A stretch of DNA of 30,982 nt. It comes from JAGVWT01 sp964538405. Lineage in GTDB: Archaea > Nanobdellota > Nanobdellia > Pacearchaeales > GW2011-AR1. The DNA lies in assembly GCA_964538405.1 (NCBI GenBank), contig CAZIET010000004.1, positions 1-30,982 on the forward strand, read 5' to 3'. Under the pieces are notes generated by a model that worked only from the letters and a program-made list of their open reading frames with translations, was not told the DNA's origin and searched no databases. The translations under genes were made by a program, and so were the position numbers. Every line of letters begins with the position of its first letter. Position 1 is the first letter of the stretch. Shown one piece after another: positions 15,876 to 22,562 of the stretch.

Positions 15876-16556
15876 TTAGTATTTTTCATTAACCAATCTA
15901 AATACTTCCGCCTTTTTTCCTATTTCTTCCTTTATTTCTTCCTCCGATGCATTAAAGATATTCCTTAGATTTTTGAATTTCTTCAATAATTTTCGAGCGG
16001 TTTTTGGCCCTATTCCCGGAAACCCCTCAAGAATGAACTGCATCCTTTCTTTTTTATTCAAGTATCTTTTAGAAACGTTTAATGGCATTTCCTTTGCCTT
16101 TTTCCTTGATAGAACTGAAATAAATCTAGCGGTGTCTCTATAATCTTTTGTAAATATTATTGGAACCTTATATTTAAGCAAAATTGAAAGCAAAAAACCC
16201 CTCACTGCATTTGGGTGCATTCCGATCCTTTCATCAGAATCCGTGTAGAGTTCCTGTTCATCAATTCCTTCAACTACCAACAATTTATTGGGATATTGTT
16301 GCAGCTCTTCAAGCTGCCTTATCAATCTTTTATTTTTCATTGAGGAAATAAAATCAAAAACTGTCTTTCTTTCAATTGCCACATCACTTACTAAATAATC
16401 GGCCACCTTCAATTCTTTAAAATCTATATCAATTCCCAAAGAAGCCAGCTCTATTATTACTGATGAATTTCTTTCTCTGTAATCCACCTCTATCTTTACA
16501 AGGGGTTTTTCTTTGATTCTATCCACTTTCTTAAACAATTCAAAAATTTCTTTCAT
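15876..16556 (-). CDS. hef: ERCC4-type nuclease with HhH domain (nuclease half of split Hef)
   Basis: A 226-residue XPF/MUS81-type structure-specific nuclease. The catalytic core is intact: IEVDYRER (about 22-29), VSDVAIERKT with the ERK triad (about 56-65), and an ending helix-hairpin-helix FPGIGPKTARKLLKKF (about 179-194) that binds DNA. In Euryarchaeota this module is the C-terminal half of the fused Hef protein, which processes stalled forks. I start it at ATG 16556, one base after the helicase stop (TGA-A-ATG); an upstream TTG at 16571 would add five residues and overlap the helicase. The position directly downstream of the helicase implies cotranscription and probable complex formation. 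Confidence 0.92.
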   Translation of the reverse strand: MKEIFELFKKVDRIKEKPLVKIEVDYRERNSSVIIELASLGIDIDFKELKVADYLVSDVAIERKTVFDFISSMKNKRLIRQLEELQQYPNKLLVVEGIDEQELYTDSDERIGMHPNAVRGFLLSILLKYKVPIIFTKDYRDTARFISVLSRKKAKEMPLNVSKRYLNKKERMQFILEGFPGIGPKTARKLLKKFKNLRNIFNASEEEIKEEIGKKAEVFRLVNEKY

Positions 16557-16557
16557 T

Positions 16558-18084
16558 TCAAAATCCTTCAAAAGTCCTTTGAGCTCCTCCTTTTAATTCA
16601 TCTTTTATAGAACTTATTGCCGAGTACATTTTCTTTTCTTTAGCCTTTGCAACATAATAGTAACTTTCATCCCTTGTATTTTTAGTTATCAAAATTATGA
16701 GCTTTCCCTCCATAAGCCTTGCCGTTCTTCCCGCTCTTTGAATTGTTCTTATTGCTGAAGCTACTGGCTCGTAAAATATGACTGTGTTGACTTCAGGGAT
16801 ATCAATTCCTTCTTCTCCAATGCATGTTGCGCAAAGGACATTTATTTTCCCTTCAGCAAATTCATTTAGGATTTCTCTTTGCTCTTTTTGGTTCATTCCG
16901 GTATCTTTTTTCTTTGCTTGCCCAACAAACATTTTAGAATTTAATTTTAGTGTTTCACTGATTTTTTTTGATAATATTGAAGCAGTATCTCTAAATTGTG
17001 TGAAAATAATCACTTTGCCTCCGTTTTCATTTATCAGCTCGAGAGTCTTTTGTATTTTAGGATGTTCTCTCCCACTTTCAAATATGTGTTCGGCAACTTT
17101 CAGTGCCGCCTGAAATTCATTACTTTCAACAAGTTTTATCACCCCTTTGCTTTGTTTGTTTTTTGCCTGCTTTTCCAATTCCTTCATGTAATCTATGAAA
17201 CCACTTAGTGTTTGTGTTTCGAGCAGTTCCAGAGCATGCTGAATTTTTATTGCTTGAGCACAGATGCTTGCCCCTGCAATATAACTAAAATTCTTATTTC
17301 CCGAAGACAAGGCAAATGAAATCTTTTTTTGCAAATTTATCAATTCAGTTTTTGAGGTGGATCCAAAAATCAAACTTCTTGCCCTTAATTGCTCGACACA
17401 CCTTCCAAAGATTCTCCTTAGTTGGTTTCTTACTATTTCAAACTCTGCCGGGAATTCCAATGAGACTTTTTCGAATGTAAGTTCCTGCAAATATTTTGCT
17501 ACGTCTTCACTCTCTCTTGTTCTTAGTTCGACTTCTTCTATAGAAAGGTGTTTGCATATTTGCTGTATTTTTGACTTTTCACTTCCTGGTGAAGCAGTTA
17601 GACCAATTATTCTTTGATTTTGTGCCTGAGCTTTGTATGCATAAGCAACTGAAGTATAATCGTAGTTTTTCAGGCATCTGTGTGCTTCATCCTCGATAAG
17701 CAGACATACGTCATTCAAATTGTAGAGCCTGTTTTTTACGTCATTTGCTATGCATTGGGGTGTTGAAAATATTATTTCTGTATTTTGCCAAATTTTCTTT
17801 CTTTTTTCTGCATTTATGTTTCCCGTAAACAAATTCATTTCTGCGAACAGCTCAGGGAGATACTTTTTGAAGTATTTGAAATGCTGCTCAGCCAATGGTT
17901 TTGTGGGAGCCAGAAACAAAACTCTTTCTCCAGGAAACTGTTTCATTCTTTCAATAGTTACTATTAATGCAATAAGAGTTTTACCAAGTCCAGTCGGAAT
18001 TACAACCAAGCAATTACTTCTTATGCATGTTTCAGCTATTTTTATCTGATAATCTCTTGGAGACAGTTCTTTTAAAAAATCCAT
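16558..18084 (-). CDS. hef: Hef-type SF2 helicase (helicase half of split Hef)
   Basis: A 508-residue superfamily 2 helicase of the Hef/MPH1/FANCM group, acting on branched DNA and stalled forks. Motif I is GLGKT (32-36), Ia APTKPLAEQ, motif II DEAH (132-135), motif III TASPGS (163-168), motif IV VIIFTQFRDTA, motif V GEEGIDIP and motif VI QRAGRTAR (449-456). Between the RecA domains lies the helical, thumb-like insert typical of Hef. The protein ends soon after motif VI, where fused Hef would continue into a linker and the nuclease. The next gene supplies that nuclease one base later in a different frame. All catalytic motifs are intact, so this is a functional separation and not decay. Confidence 0.94.
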   Translation of the reverse strand: MDFLKELSPRDYQIKIAETCIRSNCLVVIPTGLGKTLIALIVTIERMKQFPGERVLFLAPTKPLAEQHFKYFKKYLPELFAEMNLFTGNINAEKRKKIWQNTEIIFSTPQCIANDVKNRLYNLNDVCLLIEDEAHRCLKNYDYTSVAYAYKAQAQNQRIIGLTASPGSEKSKIQQICKHLSIEEVELRTRESEDVAKYLQELTFEKVSLEFPAEFEIVRNQLRRIFGRCVEQLRARSLIFGSTSKTELINLQKKISFALSSGNKNFSYIAGASICAQAIKIQHALELLETQTLSGFIDYMKELEKQAKNKQSKGVIKLVESNEFQAALKVAEHIFESGREHPKIQKTLELINENGGKVIIFTQFRDTASILSKKISETLKLNSKMFVGQAKKKDTGMNQKEQREILNEFAEGKINVLCATCIGEEGIDIPEVNTVIFYEPVASAIRTIQRAGRTARLMEGKLIILITKNTRDESYYYVAKAKEKKMYSAISSIKDELKGGAQRTFEGF

Positions 18085-18103
18085 ACTTTTTCAGCGCTGA
18101 GTT

Positions 18104-18113
18104 CTTTAAATTA
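18104..18113 (-). promoter_or_regulatory. TATA box for the Hef operon
   Basis: TAATTTAAAG on the minus strand begins about 29 bp before the helicase ATG at 18084. Confidence 0.6.
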
Positions 18114-18117
18114 CTTT

Positions 18118-18744
18118 TTACACAATAAGCAAAGCATATCCTATTCCAACCAATGTTATTGCAGCTAGGAAGCTCCACATTATTATACTTCCGAAGAAAA
18201 TCTTGTTACCATCGAGATCTGAGATGGGAATCATATTAAAAAATGCATAGTAAATACTCAGTCTTGCCAGCTCGTCATACCCTATCAAATATGCGGCAAT
18301 TGCCAGAACAAAATTCATAATAATTCCTGCAGCTGCAATCAATCCTATTTCATATTCAGTCATGTCAGAGAATGCGTACAACCCATGTCTTCTAGCTGCC
18401 TTGTAAATTTTGGGTTTTACGTCAAATACCAGTGAAGCGAGCCATGTAAGTGCCCCAAAAGAAAGAACTGTTGTGACTAAGGGCAATATCCCCCCCATAG
18501 GAACAGGTTTTTTGAAATGTCGTTTTGGTTTGAAGCCGAATCTTTCCACTTCCCATATGCGAACTTCCATTTCTGAATCTAGGTAGAAACTTGCAATCTT
18601 TTTTACAGCTAGGTTAAATCCAACAACAACGAAAATCATAAGCAGCGCATACAGAAAAATTTCCACTGATTTCACAAGGCTTAGTGAAAAAGAAAGGATT
18701 AGAAGTATGACTGAGATCTCAATTATCTCTTTTTTTGTGAACAT
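18118..18744 (-). CDS. Site-2-protease-like (M50-type) membrane protein lacking HExxH
   Basis: A 208-residue protein with about five or six membrane segments. NMIPISDLDGNKIFFGS at 170-186 corresponds to the NxxPxxxLDG motif that supplies the third zinc ligand in M50 site-2 proteases. The small-residue motif AAAGIIMNFVLAI at 137-149 is also typical. The first-span zinc motif HExxH should fall near residues 43-47, but the sequence there is FNLAV, with no His or Glu. The protein is therefore probably a catalytically inactive relative that might bind or present membrane substrates. It is divergent from the PRC-barrel gene. Family assignment is inferred from the LDG motif and topology only. Confidence 0.68.
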   Translation of the reverse strand: MFTKKEIIEISVILLILSFSLSLVKSVEIFLYALLMIFVVVGFNLAVKKIASFYLDSEMEVRIWEVERFGFKPKRHFKKPVPMGGILPLVTTVLSFGALTWLASLVFDVKPKIYKAARRHGLYAFSDMTEYEIGLIAAAGIIMNFVLAIAAYLIGYDELARLSIYYAFFNMIPISDLDGNKIFFGSIIMWSFLAAITLVGIGYALLIV

Positions 18745-18765
18745 GGCATTATCATGAAGCGACTT

Positions 18766-18773
18766 CTTATAAA
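18766..18773 (-). promoter_or_regulatory. TATA box for the M50-like gene
   Basis: TTTATAAG on the minus strand begins 29 bp before the ATG at 18744. Confidence 0.6.
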
Positions 18774-18801
18774 TTTTTGTATATTCTTTGTCACGGAAAA
18801 A

Positions 18802-18810
18802 TATTTAAAG
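18802..18810 (+). promoter_or_regulatory. TATA box for the PRC-barrel gene; decides its start
   Basis: TATTTAAAG begins 29 bp before ATG 18831. It lies inside the frame that a TTG start at 18777 would give, so it argues for the shorter protein. Confidence 0.65.
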
Positions 18811-18830
18811 AAGATATAATGATTTTACGT

Positions 18831-19103
18831 ATGCAGGTTAGAAAAATGAGTGAGATTATGGGGCTAAGAGTTTACACTGACTCTGGAGCGTATTTTGGAG
18901 AGGTGGAAGAAGCCAATCTTAGCAACAACAAGGTTGACAGCTGGAGAATCAAAGTTTCCGGAGGAGTGACTTCATTGATAGGCGGAGCAAGGGGAGTTGT
19001 CATACCTCACCGGTTTGTAAGGGCGGTCAGTGATATTTTCATAATAAACAGAGCTGCTTTGCCAAGCATGGACTCTGAAGTGGAAGAAGTGCAAGCTGCC
19101 TAA
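18831..19103 (+). CDS. PRC-barrel domain protein
   Basis: A 90-residue protein, almost entirely one PRC-barrel: MGLRVYTDSGAYFGEVEEANLSN is the conserved opening strand pair with a G-x-V-x-x motif, followed by a hydrophobic VVIPHRFVRAVSDIFII strand set. Stand-alone archaeal PRC-barrel proteins of this size are common; some act in RNA processing or cell division (CdpB-type), but no specific role can be assigned here. I chose ATG 18831 because of the promoter spacing. ATG 18819 and TTG 18777 are in frame upstream, and ATG 18846 is an internal alternative. The C-terminus is acidic. Confidence 0.82.
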   Translation: MQVRKMSEIMGLRVYTDSGAYFGEVEEANLSNNKVDSWRIKVSGGVTSLIGGARGVVIPHRFVRAVSDIFIINRAALPSMDSEVEEVQAA

Positions 19104-19117
19104 TTCCCCTAGAAATG

Positions 19118-19126
19118 TATTTAAAC
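19118..19126 (+). promoter_or_regulatory. TATA box for the membrane protein at 19148
   Basis: TATTTAAAC begins 30 bp before the ATG. Confidence 0.65.
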
Positions 19127-19147
19127 TTATTTTCATAATTTTTAATC

Positions 19148-19651
19148 ATGGCAGAAATAACGATTTTGCAAAATTGGATAGTAACCAAATTCATTCTTCC
19201 CTTTGTTTTGGTTTTTGCCATAGTGTTTGCAGTCCTTGAGAAAACAGGTGTTCTTGGCACTGATAAAAAACAACTGAATGCGATGGTTGCGTTTGTTGTT
19301 GGTTTGATTTTTGTCGGGGTTGTCTATCCGAAAGAAGTTGTCGGCAATATGATTTTGTTCCTGTCAGTTGCGCTTGTTATAGTTTTTGTGCTGTTGGTAT
19401 TGTGGGGATTCTTGGTTGGAGAATCGGCAACATTCAAAGAGGGAAAATTAAAATATGCTGCCTTAGGAGTAAGTGTCGTTGCAGTTGTCGGAGCTACTAT
19501 TTGGGCGATGGGAATTCACAATAATTTGATTGACACTTTGTTTTATCAGCCTTGGAGCAAAACATTTTGGACTAATGCCGCTTTTGTTGTTGCAATTGCA
19601 GCCGCTATCGCTATTGTATTAATTGGTGGCGGTAAAGCAAAAAGTGGGTAA
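19148..19651 (+). CDS. Small multi-pass membrane protein, paralogue of 19693 product
   Basis: A 167-residue protein with about five membrane spans (near 15-35, 43-61, 66-90, 100-122 and 143-163) and no large soluble domain. The first two spans contain LPFVLVFAIVFAVLEKTGVLG and NAMVAFVVGL, a pattern repeated in the next gene's product. I do not recognise a named family, though I associate this pattern with conserved proteins of DPANN genomes. Each gene has its own TATA box, so the pair is independently transcribed. It lies in a cluster leading to the secretion ATPase, which may hint at a membrane-platform role, but that is speculative. Confidence 0.75.
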   Translation: MAEITILQNWIVTKFILPFVLVFAIVFAVLEKTGVLGTDKKQLNAMVAFVVGLIFVGVVYPKEVVGNMILFLSVALVIVFVLLVLWGFLVGESATFKEGKLKYAALGVSVVAVVGATIWAMGIHNNLIDTLFYQPWSKTFWTNAAFVVAIAAAIAIVLIGGGKAKSG

Positions 19652-19663
19652 TTTAAAGAAATA

Positions 19664-19672
19664 TATTTAAAG
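19664..19672 (+). promoter_or_regulatory. TATA box for the membrane protein at 19693
   Basis: TATTTAAAG begins 29 bp before ATG 19693 and overlaps an in-frame GTG at 19672, ruling out that longer start. Confidence 0.65.
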
Positions 19673-19692
19673 TGGTTTTCATAAATTTTAAC

Positions 19693-20253
19693 ATGATTGA
19701 GACATTCCTGGCACCATTCAGTTTTGCCGGTGGGAATTTTGGTGATTTGTTAATGTATTTAGAACAGATGAGTTTTTTCACACTGGTTCTTCCATTTTTG
19801 TTAATTTTTGTCATAATTTTCGGAGTGTTATCCAAAATAAGGGTTCTTGGCGATAATAATGCAATTAATGCAGTCATAGCAGTTGCAGTAGGATTAATGG
19901 CGTTGCAGTTTGGTTTTGTAACAAATTTTTTCGCCCAGATATTCCCAAGACTTGGAATGTGGCTTGCAGTAATTTTGGTAATTATAATTGTTTTGGGTTT
20001 GGTTAACAAAGAAGCAAAGTGGCCGGTGGGTTTAATGATTCTTATTGCAGGAGTAATTGCTGCCATAGTTATTGGTACCTCATTTAATGAACCCTTTTTG
20101 GATTATGGCATTCCAAATTGGCTGGCGGACAATGCCGGGTGGCTTTTACCAGTGATTGTTATTGGTGGGGTTATAGCTTGGGCATGGGGTTCAACTAAGC
20201 CAGAGAAAAATGTAATTCCGGCAATAATCCAAAAATTAACTTCAACAGCCTAA
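19693..20253 (+). CDS. Small multi-pass membrane protein, paralogue of 19148 product
   Basis: A 186-residue protein with about five membrane spans (near 28-50, 57-75, 82-103, 108-128 and 147-166). It shares with its neighbour the order LPFxLxFxIxFxVLxKxxVLG then NAxxAxxVGL, spaced alike, indicating tandem duplication. It is longer at the N-terminus, where about 25 amphipathic residues precede the first span. The C-terminal 20 residues are polar and probably cytoplasmic. Function is unknown. It converges with the operon at 20259 with 5 bp between stops. Confidence 0.75.
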   Translation: MIETFLAPFSFAGGNFGDLLMYLEQMSFFTLVLPFLLIFVIIFGVLSKIRVLGDNNAINAVIAVAVGLMALQFGFVTNFFAQIFPRLGMWLAVILVIIIVLGLVNKEAKWPVGLMILIAGVIAAIVIGTSFNEPFLDYGIPNWLADNAGWLLPVIVIGGVIAWAWGSTKPEKNVIPAIIQKLTSTA

Positions 20254-20258
20254 ATTTT

Positions 20259-20915
20259 TTACTGTTCTTTATTCATTCCTTTAGGAAAAGATTTTTGTGG
20301 TTTTGAAACATTTTCATTTTGATTTTCTTGTCTTTGTATTTGCTGAGGTTTCCTACCGACTGCCTTGCCAAAAGTATCCTGCATCATTGACATTTCTTTT
20401 TTTATGTTTTCCAAATTGTTTCCATAAGAGCCCACTTTTTCTAATATTGTAATCTGAAGTTTGTCAATCATCATCTCTATTCTTCTCAATCTTTCAGACA
20501 TGGCATCAACCTTTGAATTGATTACTGCCTTGAATTCTGTCAAATCATCAACCTTCCTTTGAATATTCTGACTCTTTTCCGAAAAAACCTGTTCTGCTAT
20601 TTCAATGATGGTGCTTGTATCCAATCCTCCCCCAGAATATTCGTACCCTTGACTGTAATCCTGTGGGGAATAGGTTTCCTGCGGATTTTGTTCTGGTGAA
20701 TAATAATCAGCGCTTTCTTGGGGTTCTTGATAATTTTCCTGGTTTGAAGGAGCAGGTGCTTCATATTCATCAGAAACAGCCTTCTTTATCTGCTCATTGT
20801 TTAAAGCATCATTAATTACTTTTGGAGGTATTCCTTTTTCCTGCAATTGCTCAATTATATCGTCATCACTCATTCCTTGGCTTCTCATTTGTGTTATCTG
20901 ATCAAGAATTCCCAT
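20259..20915 (-). CDS. Coiled-coil protein with UBA-like N-terminal helix motif
   Basis: A 218-residue soluble protein. The N-terminus MGILDQITQMRSQGMSDDDI continues into II-x-x-L-x-x-x-G-I-P-P-x-x-I-N-D-A-L, a short three-helix unit of UBA-like appearance. Residues about 45-85 are Pro/Gln/Tyr-rich and disordered. Residues about 95-180 form a coiled coil, with a basic tail at the end. ATG 20915 is chosen: the upstream gene stops at 20917-20919 with one base between (TAA-G-ATG), while a TTG at 20927 would add four residues. Cotranscribed with the 21228 gene. No named family is recognised. The two coiled-coil proteins near a secretion ATPase recall FlaC/D/E-type accessory proteins, but no motif supports that. 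Confidence 0.72.
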   Translation of the reverse strand: MGILDQITQMRSQGMSDDDIIEQLQEKGIPPKVINDALNNEQIKKAVSDEYEAPAPSNQENYQEPQESADYYSPEQNPQETYSPQDYSQGYEYSGGGLDTSTIIEIAEQVFSEKSQNIQRKVDDLTEFKAVINSKVDAMSERLRRIEMMIDKLQITILEKVGSYGNNLENIKKEMSMMQDTFGKAVGRKPQQIQRQENQNENVSKPQKSFPKGMNKEQ

Positions 20916-20916
20916 C

Positions 20917-21228
20917 TTATTCTTCAAAAGCCCTTAACATTTTTAATTGTTTTGATAAAATCTCAACATCGTCTTTTTTTGCAAATTTGGAGAATTCGTT
21001 TGATATCGTTTCAATGAATATTTTTACCCTTTCCATGTCCTGCTTCATCCTCTCCAAATCCTTTTTTATTTCAAGTATCTTTCTGTTGGTGTCTTCTTTG
21101 GTTTCAATAAGATTTTTTCCTATAAGAATAAGTCTTTCTTTGAGAATATTCTGTTTTTCTTCAATGTCTCTGACTTTAAGGTTAAAATTGCCATAGTATT
21201 CACCTGCATTTTGCTCTTCTTCCACCAT
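20917..21228 (-). CDS. Short coiled-coil protein
   Basis: A 103-residue, highly charged protein that is almost entirely heptad-like helix (about residues 18-90: alternating Leu/Ile with Glu/Lys). There are no Cys residues, membrane spans or signal peptide. It is the first gene of a two-gene operon and has a TATA box at standard spacing. Its helix length is suited to forming a heteromeric coiled coil with the downstream product. Function is unknown. Confidence 0.7.
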   Translation of the reverse strand: MVEEEQNAGEYYGNFNLKVRDIEEKQNILKERLILIGKNLIETKEDTNRKILEIKKDLERMKQDMERVKIFIETISNEFSKFAKKDDVEILSKQLKMLRAFEE

Positions 21229-21248
21229 ATATGGACTTATGCTTGGAA

Positions 21249-21257
21249 GTTTAAAAT
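21249..21257 (-). promoter_or_regulatory. TATA box for the coiled-coil operon
   Basis: ATTTTAAAC on the minus strand begins 29 bp before the ATG at 21228. Confidence 0.6.
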
Positions 21258-21262
21258 TGTTG

Positions 21263-22282
21263 CTATGTGAATTTTCCCGGTCTGAGCCTTAAAATCTTTT
21301 CTCTTGCTTGCGCAACCTTTAATGGATAATCTCTTGCTTCCTGTTTAAGGAATATTTCACTACTTGCTAAAATTCCCCTAAGATTTTTCATTCCTCTTTC
21401 TTTCGCTATTTTTACTATGCTTTCCACTGCACCATCTCCTGCGTTATATCCAACAATTTCCAATCCAGGAAAGCTTGCACAGATATTACTAAGATGTCCT
21501 AAGTAACGAGCCCCTTTTTCTATTCCCTGAATCTCATTCCAAGGATTTGTTTCATTCCACCTTGCGGCAATCGCAGGCATCAACTGACATATTCCCATAG
21601 CTCCAGAAGTTGAGATGGCCCTAGGTGTAACCCCACTTTCTTGAAGTATTACAGATGCCATGTCAATTGGTTTTATTTCATATATTTTTGCAAAGTGATG
21701 TATATGATCTCTTAATCTATCAAGATTTTCCATTTGTCTTTCTGAATCTTTTTCATAGTCTCCCAATTTTAATCCAGGAATTAATCGCAGATGCTTTCTA
21801 TGATCCCCCTTATAACTAAAATCGTTTAACATTCTGAAGAAATCAGAACCATTCATTTGAGTTATTGCTTCCCAATTTCCAAGTTCTTTTGGATCGGGAG
21901 TCAGCCCGTATCTTTCAAACCTTTCTCTGTCCGCCAAAAATTCAAACTCAGCACCCACAGGGATTTTTCTTGGATCGTGATCTCCTATAATATCGCGTTC
22001 ATGTCTTTCATCCCCGTAATGAAATCTTAGCTCTCCTACTGTATCCCCTTTTTGGAAAGGGTGCAAAATGCTCCGCCGTGAATCACCTGAACCTGGAGAA
22101 GTTTCAGAATACAGGGCTGCAGATGCAACTAATGCTGTGTCTATGAACGGGTTTGGTGAATCTGAATAATCAGTTGAACCAGAAGAAGGATATGTCACTC
22201 TTGGCAAAACTGCAGATATTACTCCCCCTAAGATTATTTTGCTTAGAAATTTTCTTCTAACTATGTCATCTTTTTCTTGCAT
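21263..22282 (-). CDS. Exported lytic transglycosylase-like (SLT) protein with Tat signal
   Basis: A 339-residue protein. Residues 9-14 (RRKFLS) followed by a hydrophobic stretch to about 26 form a twin-arginine signal, so export in folded form is predicted. Residues about 76-116 (KGDTVGELRFHYG ... PVGAEFEFL) look like a degenerate LysM-type wall-binding unit. The C-terminal half is a Slt-type lysozyme fold: catalytic Glu215 in VILQESGVTP, then STSGAMGICQLMP (225-236), then GARYLGHL and the closing GYNAGDGAV (278-286). Slt-family enzymes cleave the MurNAc-GlcNAc bond of murein, which archaea do not make. ATG 22282 is chosen by promoter spacing over an upstream TTG at 22288. The gene is divergent from the secretion ATPase gene. 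Confidence 0.86.
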   Translation of the reverse strand: MQEKDDIVRRKFLSKIILGGVISAVLPRVTYPSSGSTDYSDSPNPFIDTALVASAALYSETSPGSGDSRRSILHPFQKGDTVGELRFHYGDERHERDIIGDHDPRKIPVGAEFEFLADRERFERYGLTPDPKELGNWEAITQMNGSDFFRMLNDFSYKGDHRKHLRLIPGLKLGDYEKDSERQMENLDRLRDHIHHFAKIYEIKPIDMASVILQESGVTPRAISTSGAMGICQLMPAIAARWNETNPWNEIQGIEKGARYLGHLSNICASFPGLEIVGYNAGDGAVESIVKIAKERGMKNLRGILASSEIFLKQEARDYPLKVAQAREKILRLRPGKFT

Positions 22283-22302
22283 TTTCAACTACTCTAATAA
22301 AT

Positions 22303-22311
22303 CTTTTTAAG
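22303..22311 (-). promoter_or_regulatory. TATA box for the lytic transglycosylase-like gene
   Basis: CTTAAAAAG on the minus strand begins 29 bp before ATG 22282. Confidence 0.6.
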
Positions 22312-22370
22312 TATTTGTGTGATGCAGGAAACATTTTTTGATTATGAGGTTTTAATTCTATGATGATTAA

Positions 22371-22511
22371 TCATTCCTTTAATGTGATTCTGTTTAACTC
22401 ATCTTCCCATTTTAGTGTGCGTTCCATTAAATTACTCAACTCCTTTTCAACAAATTCTTTTTCCATCTTCCAGTTTTTTGGGAAAAATGTTTTGATAAAT
22501 GGCTGTAGTCC
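22371..22511 (-). pseudogene. Possible ORF remnant between the SLT and ATPase genes
   Basis: The minus strand is open for 46 codons from a TAA at 22512-22514 to a TGA at 22371-22373, encoding a Lys/Glu-rich helical segment. An internal ATG at 22466 gives 31 residues. There is no TATA box at the usual distance, and the segment upstream of the ATG also looks protein-like (PFIKTFFPKNW), which suggests the 3' end of a decayed gene. No family is recognised. The rest of the 280-bp divergent spacer holds only the two promoters. Confidence 0.3.
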
Positions 22512-22533
22512 TTAAAAGTACAACAGCGGCAAA

Positions 22534-22542
22534 AATTTAAAC
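22534..22542 (+). promoter_or_regulatory. TATA box for the secretion ATPase gene
   Basis: AATTTAAAC begins 29 bp before the ATG at 22563. Confidence 0.62.
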
Positions 22543-22562
22543 TTAGTAGTACTGTTTTTTAA

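Noticed and set aside
16558..16571. A 14-bp overlap between the Hef helicase and nuclease genes
   Set aside because: It depends on a TTG start. ATG 16556, one base after the helicase stop, is the better start and matches the gene junction at 20915/20917.
18777..18830. Eighteen extra residues at the N-terminus of the PRC-barrel protein
   Set aside because: The TATA box lies inside this segment, and the domain starts after ATG 18831.
22289..22562. RNA gene in the SLT-ATPase spacer
   Set aside because: No stable stem or tRNA-like feature is seen. The only structure is two promoters and a short open frame on the minus strand.
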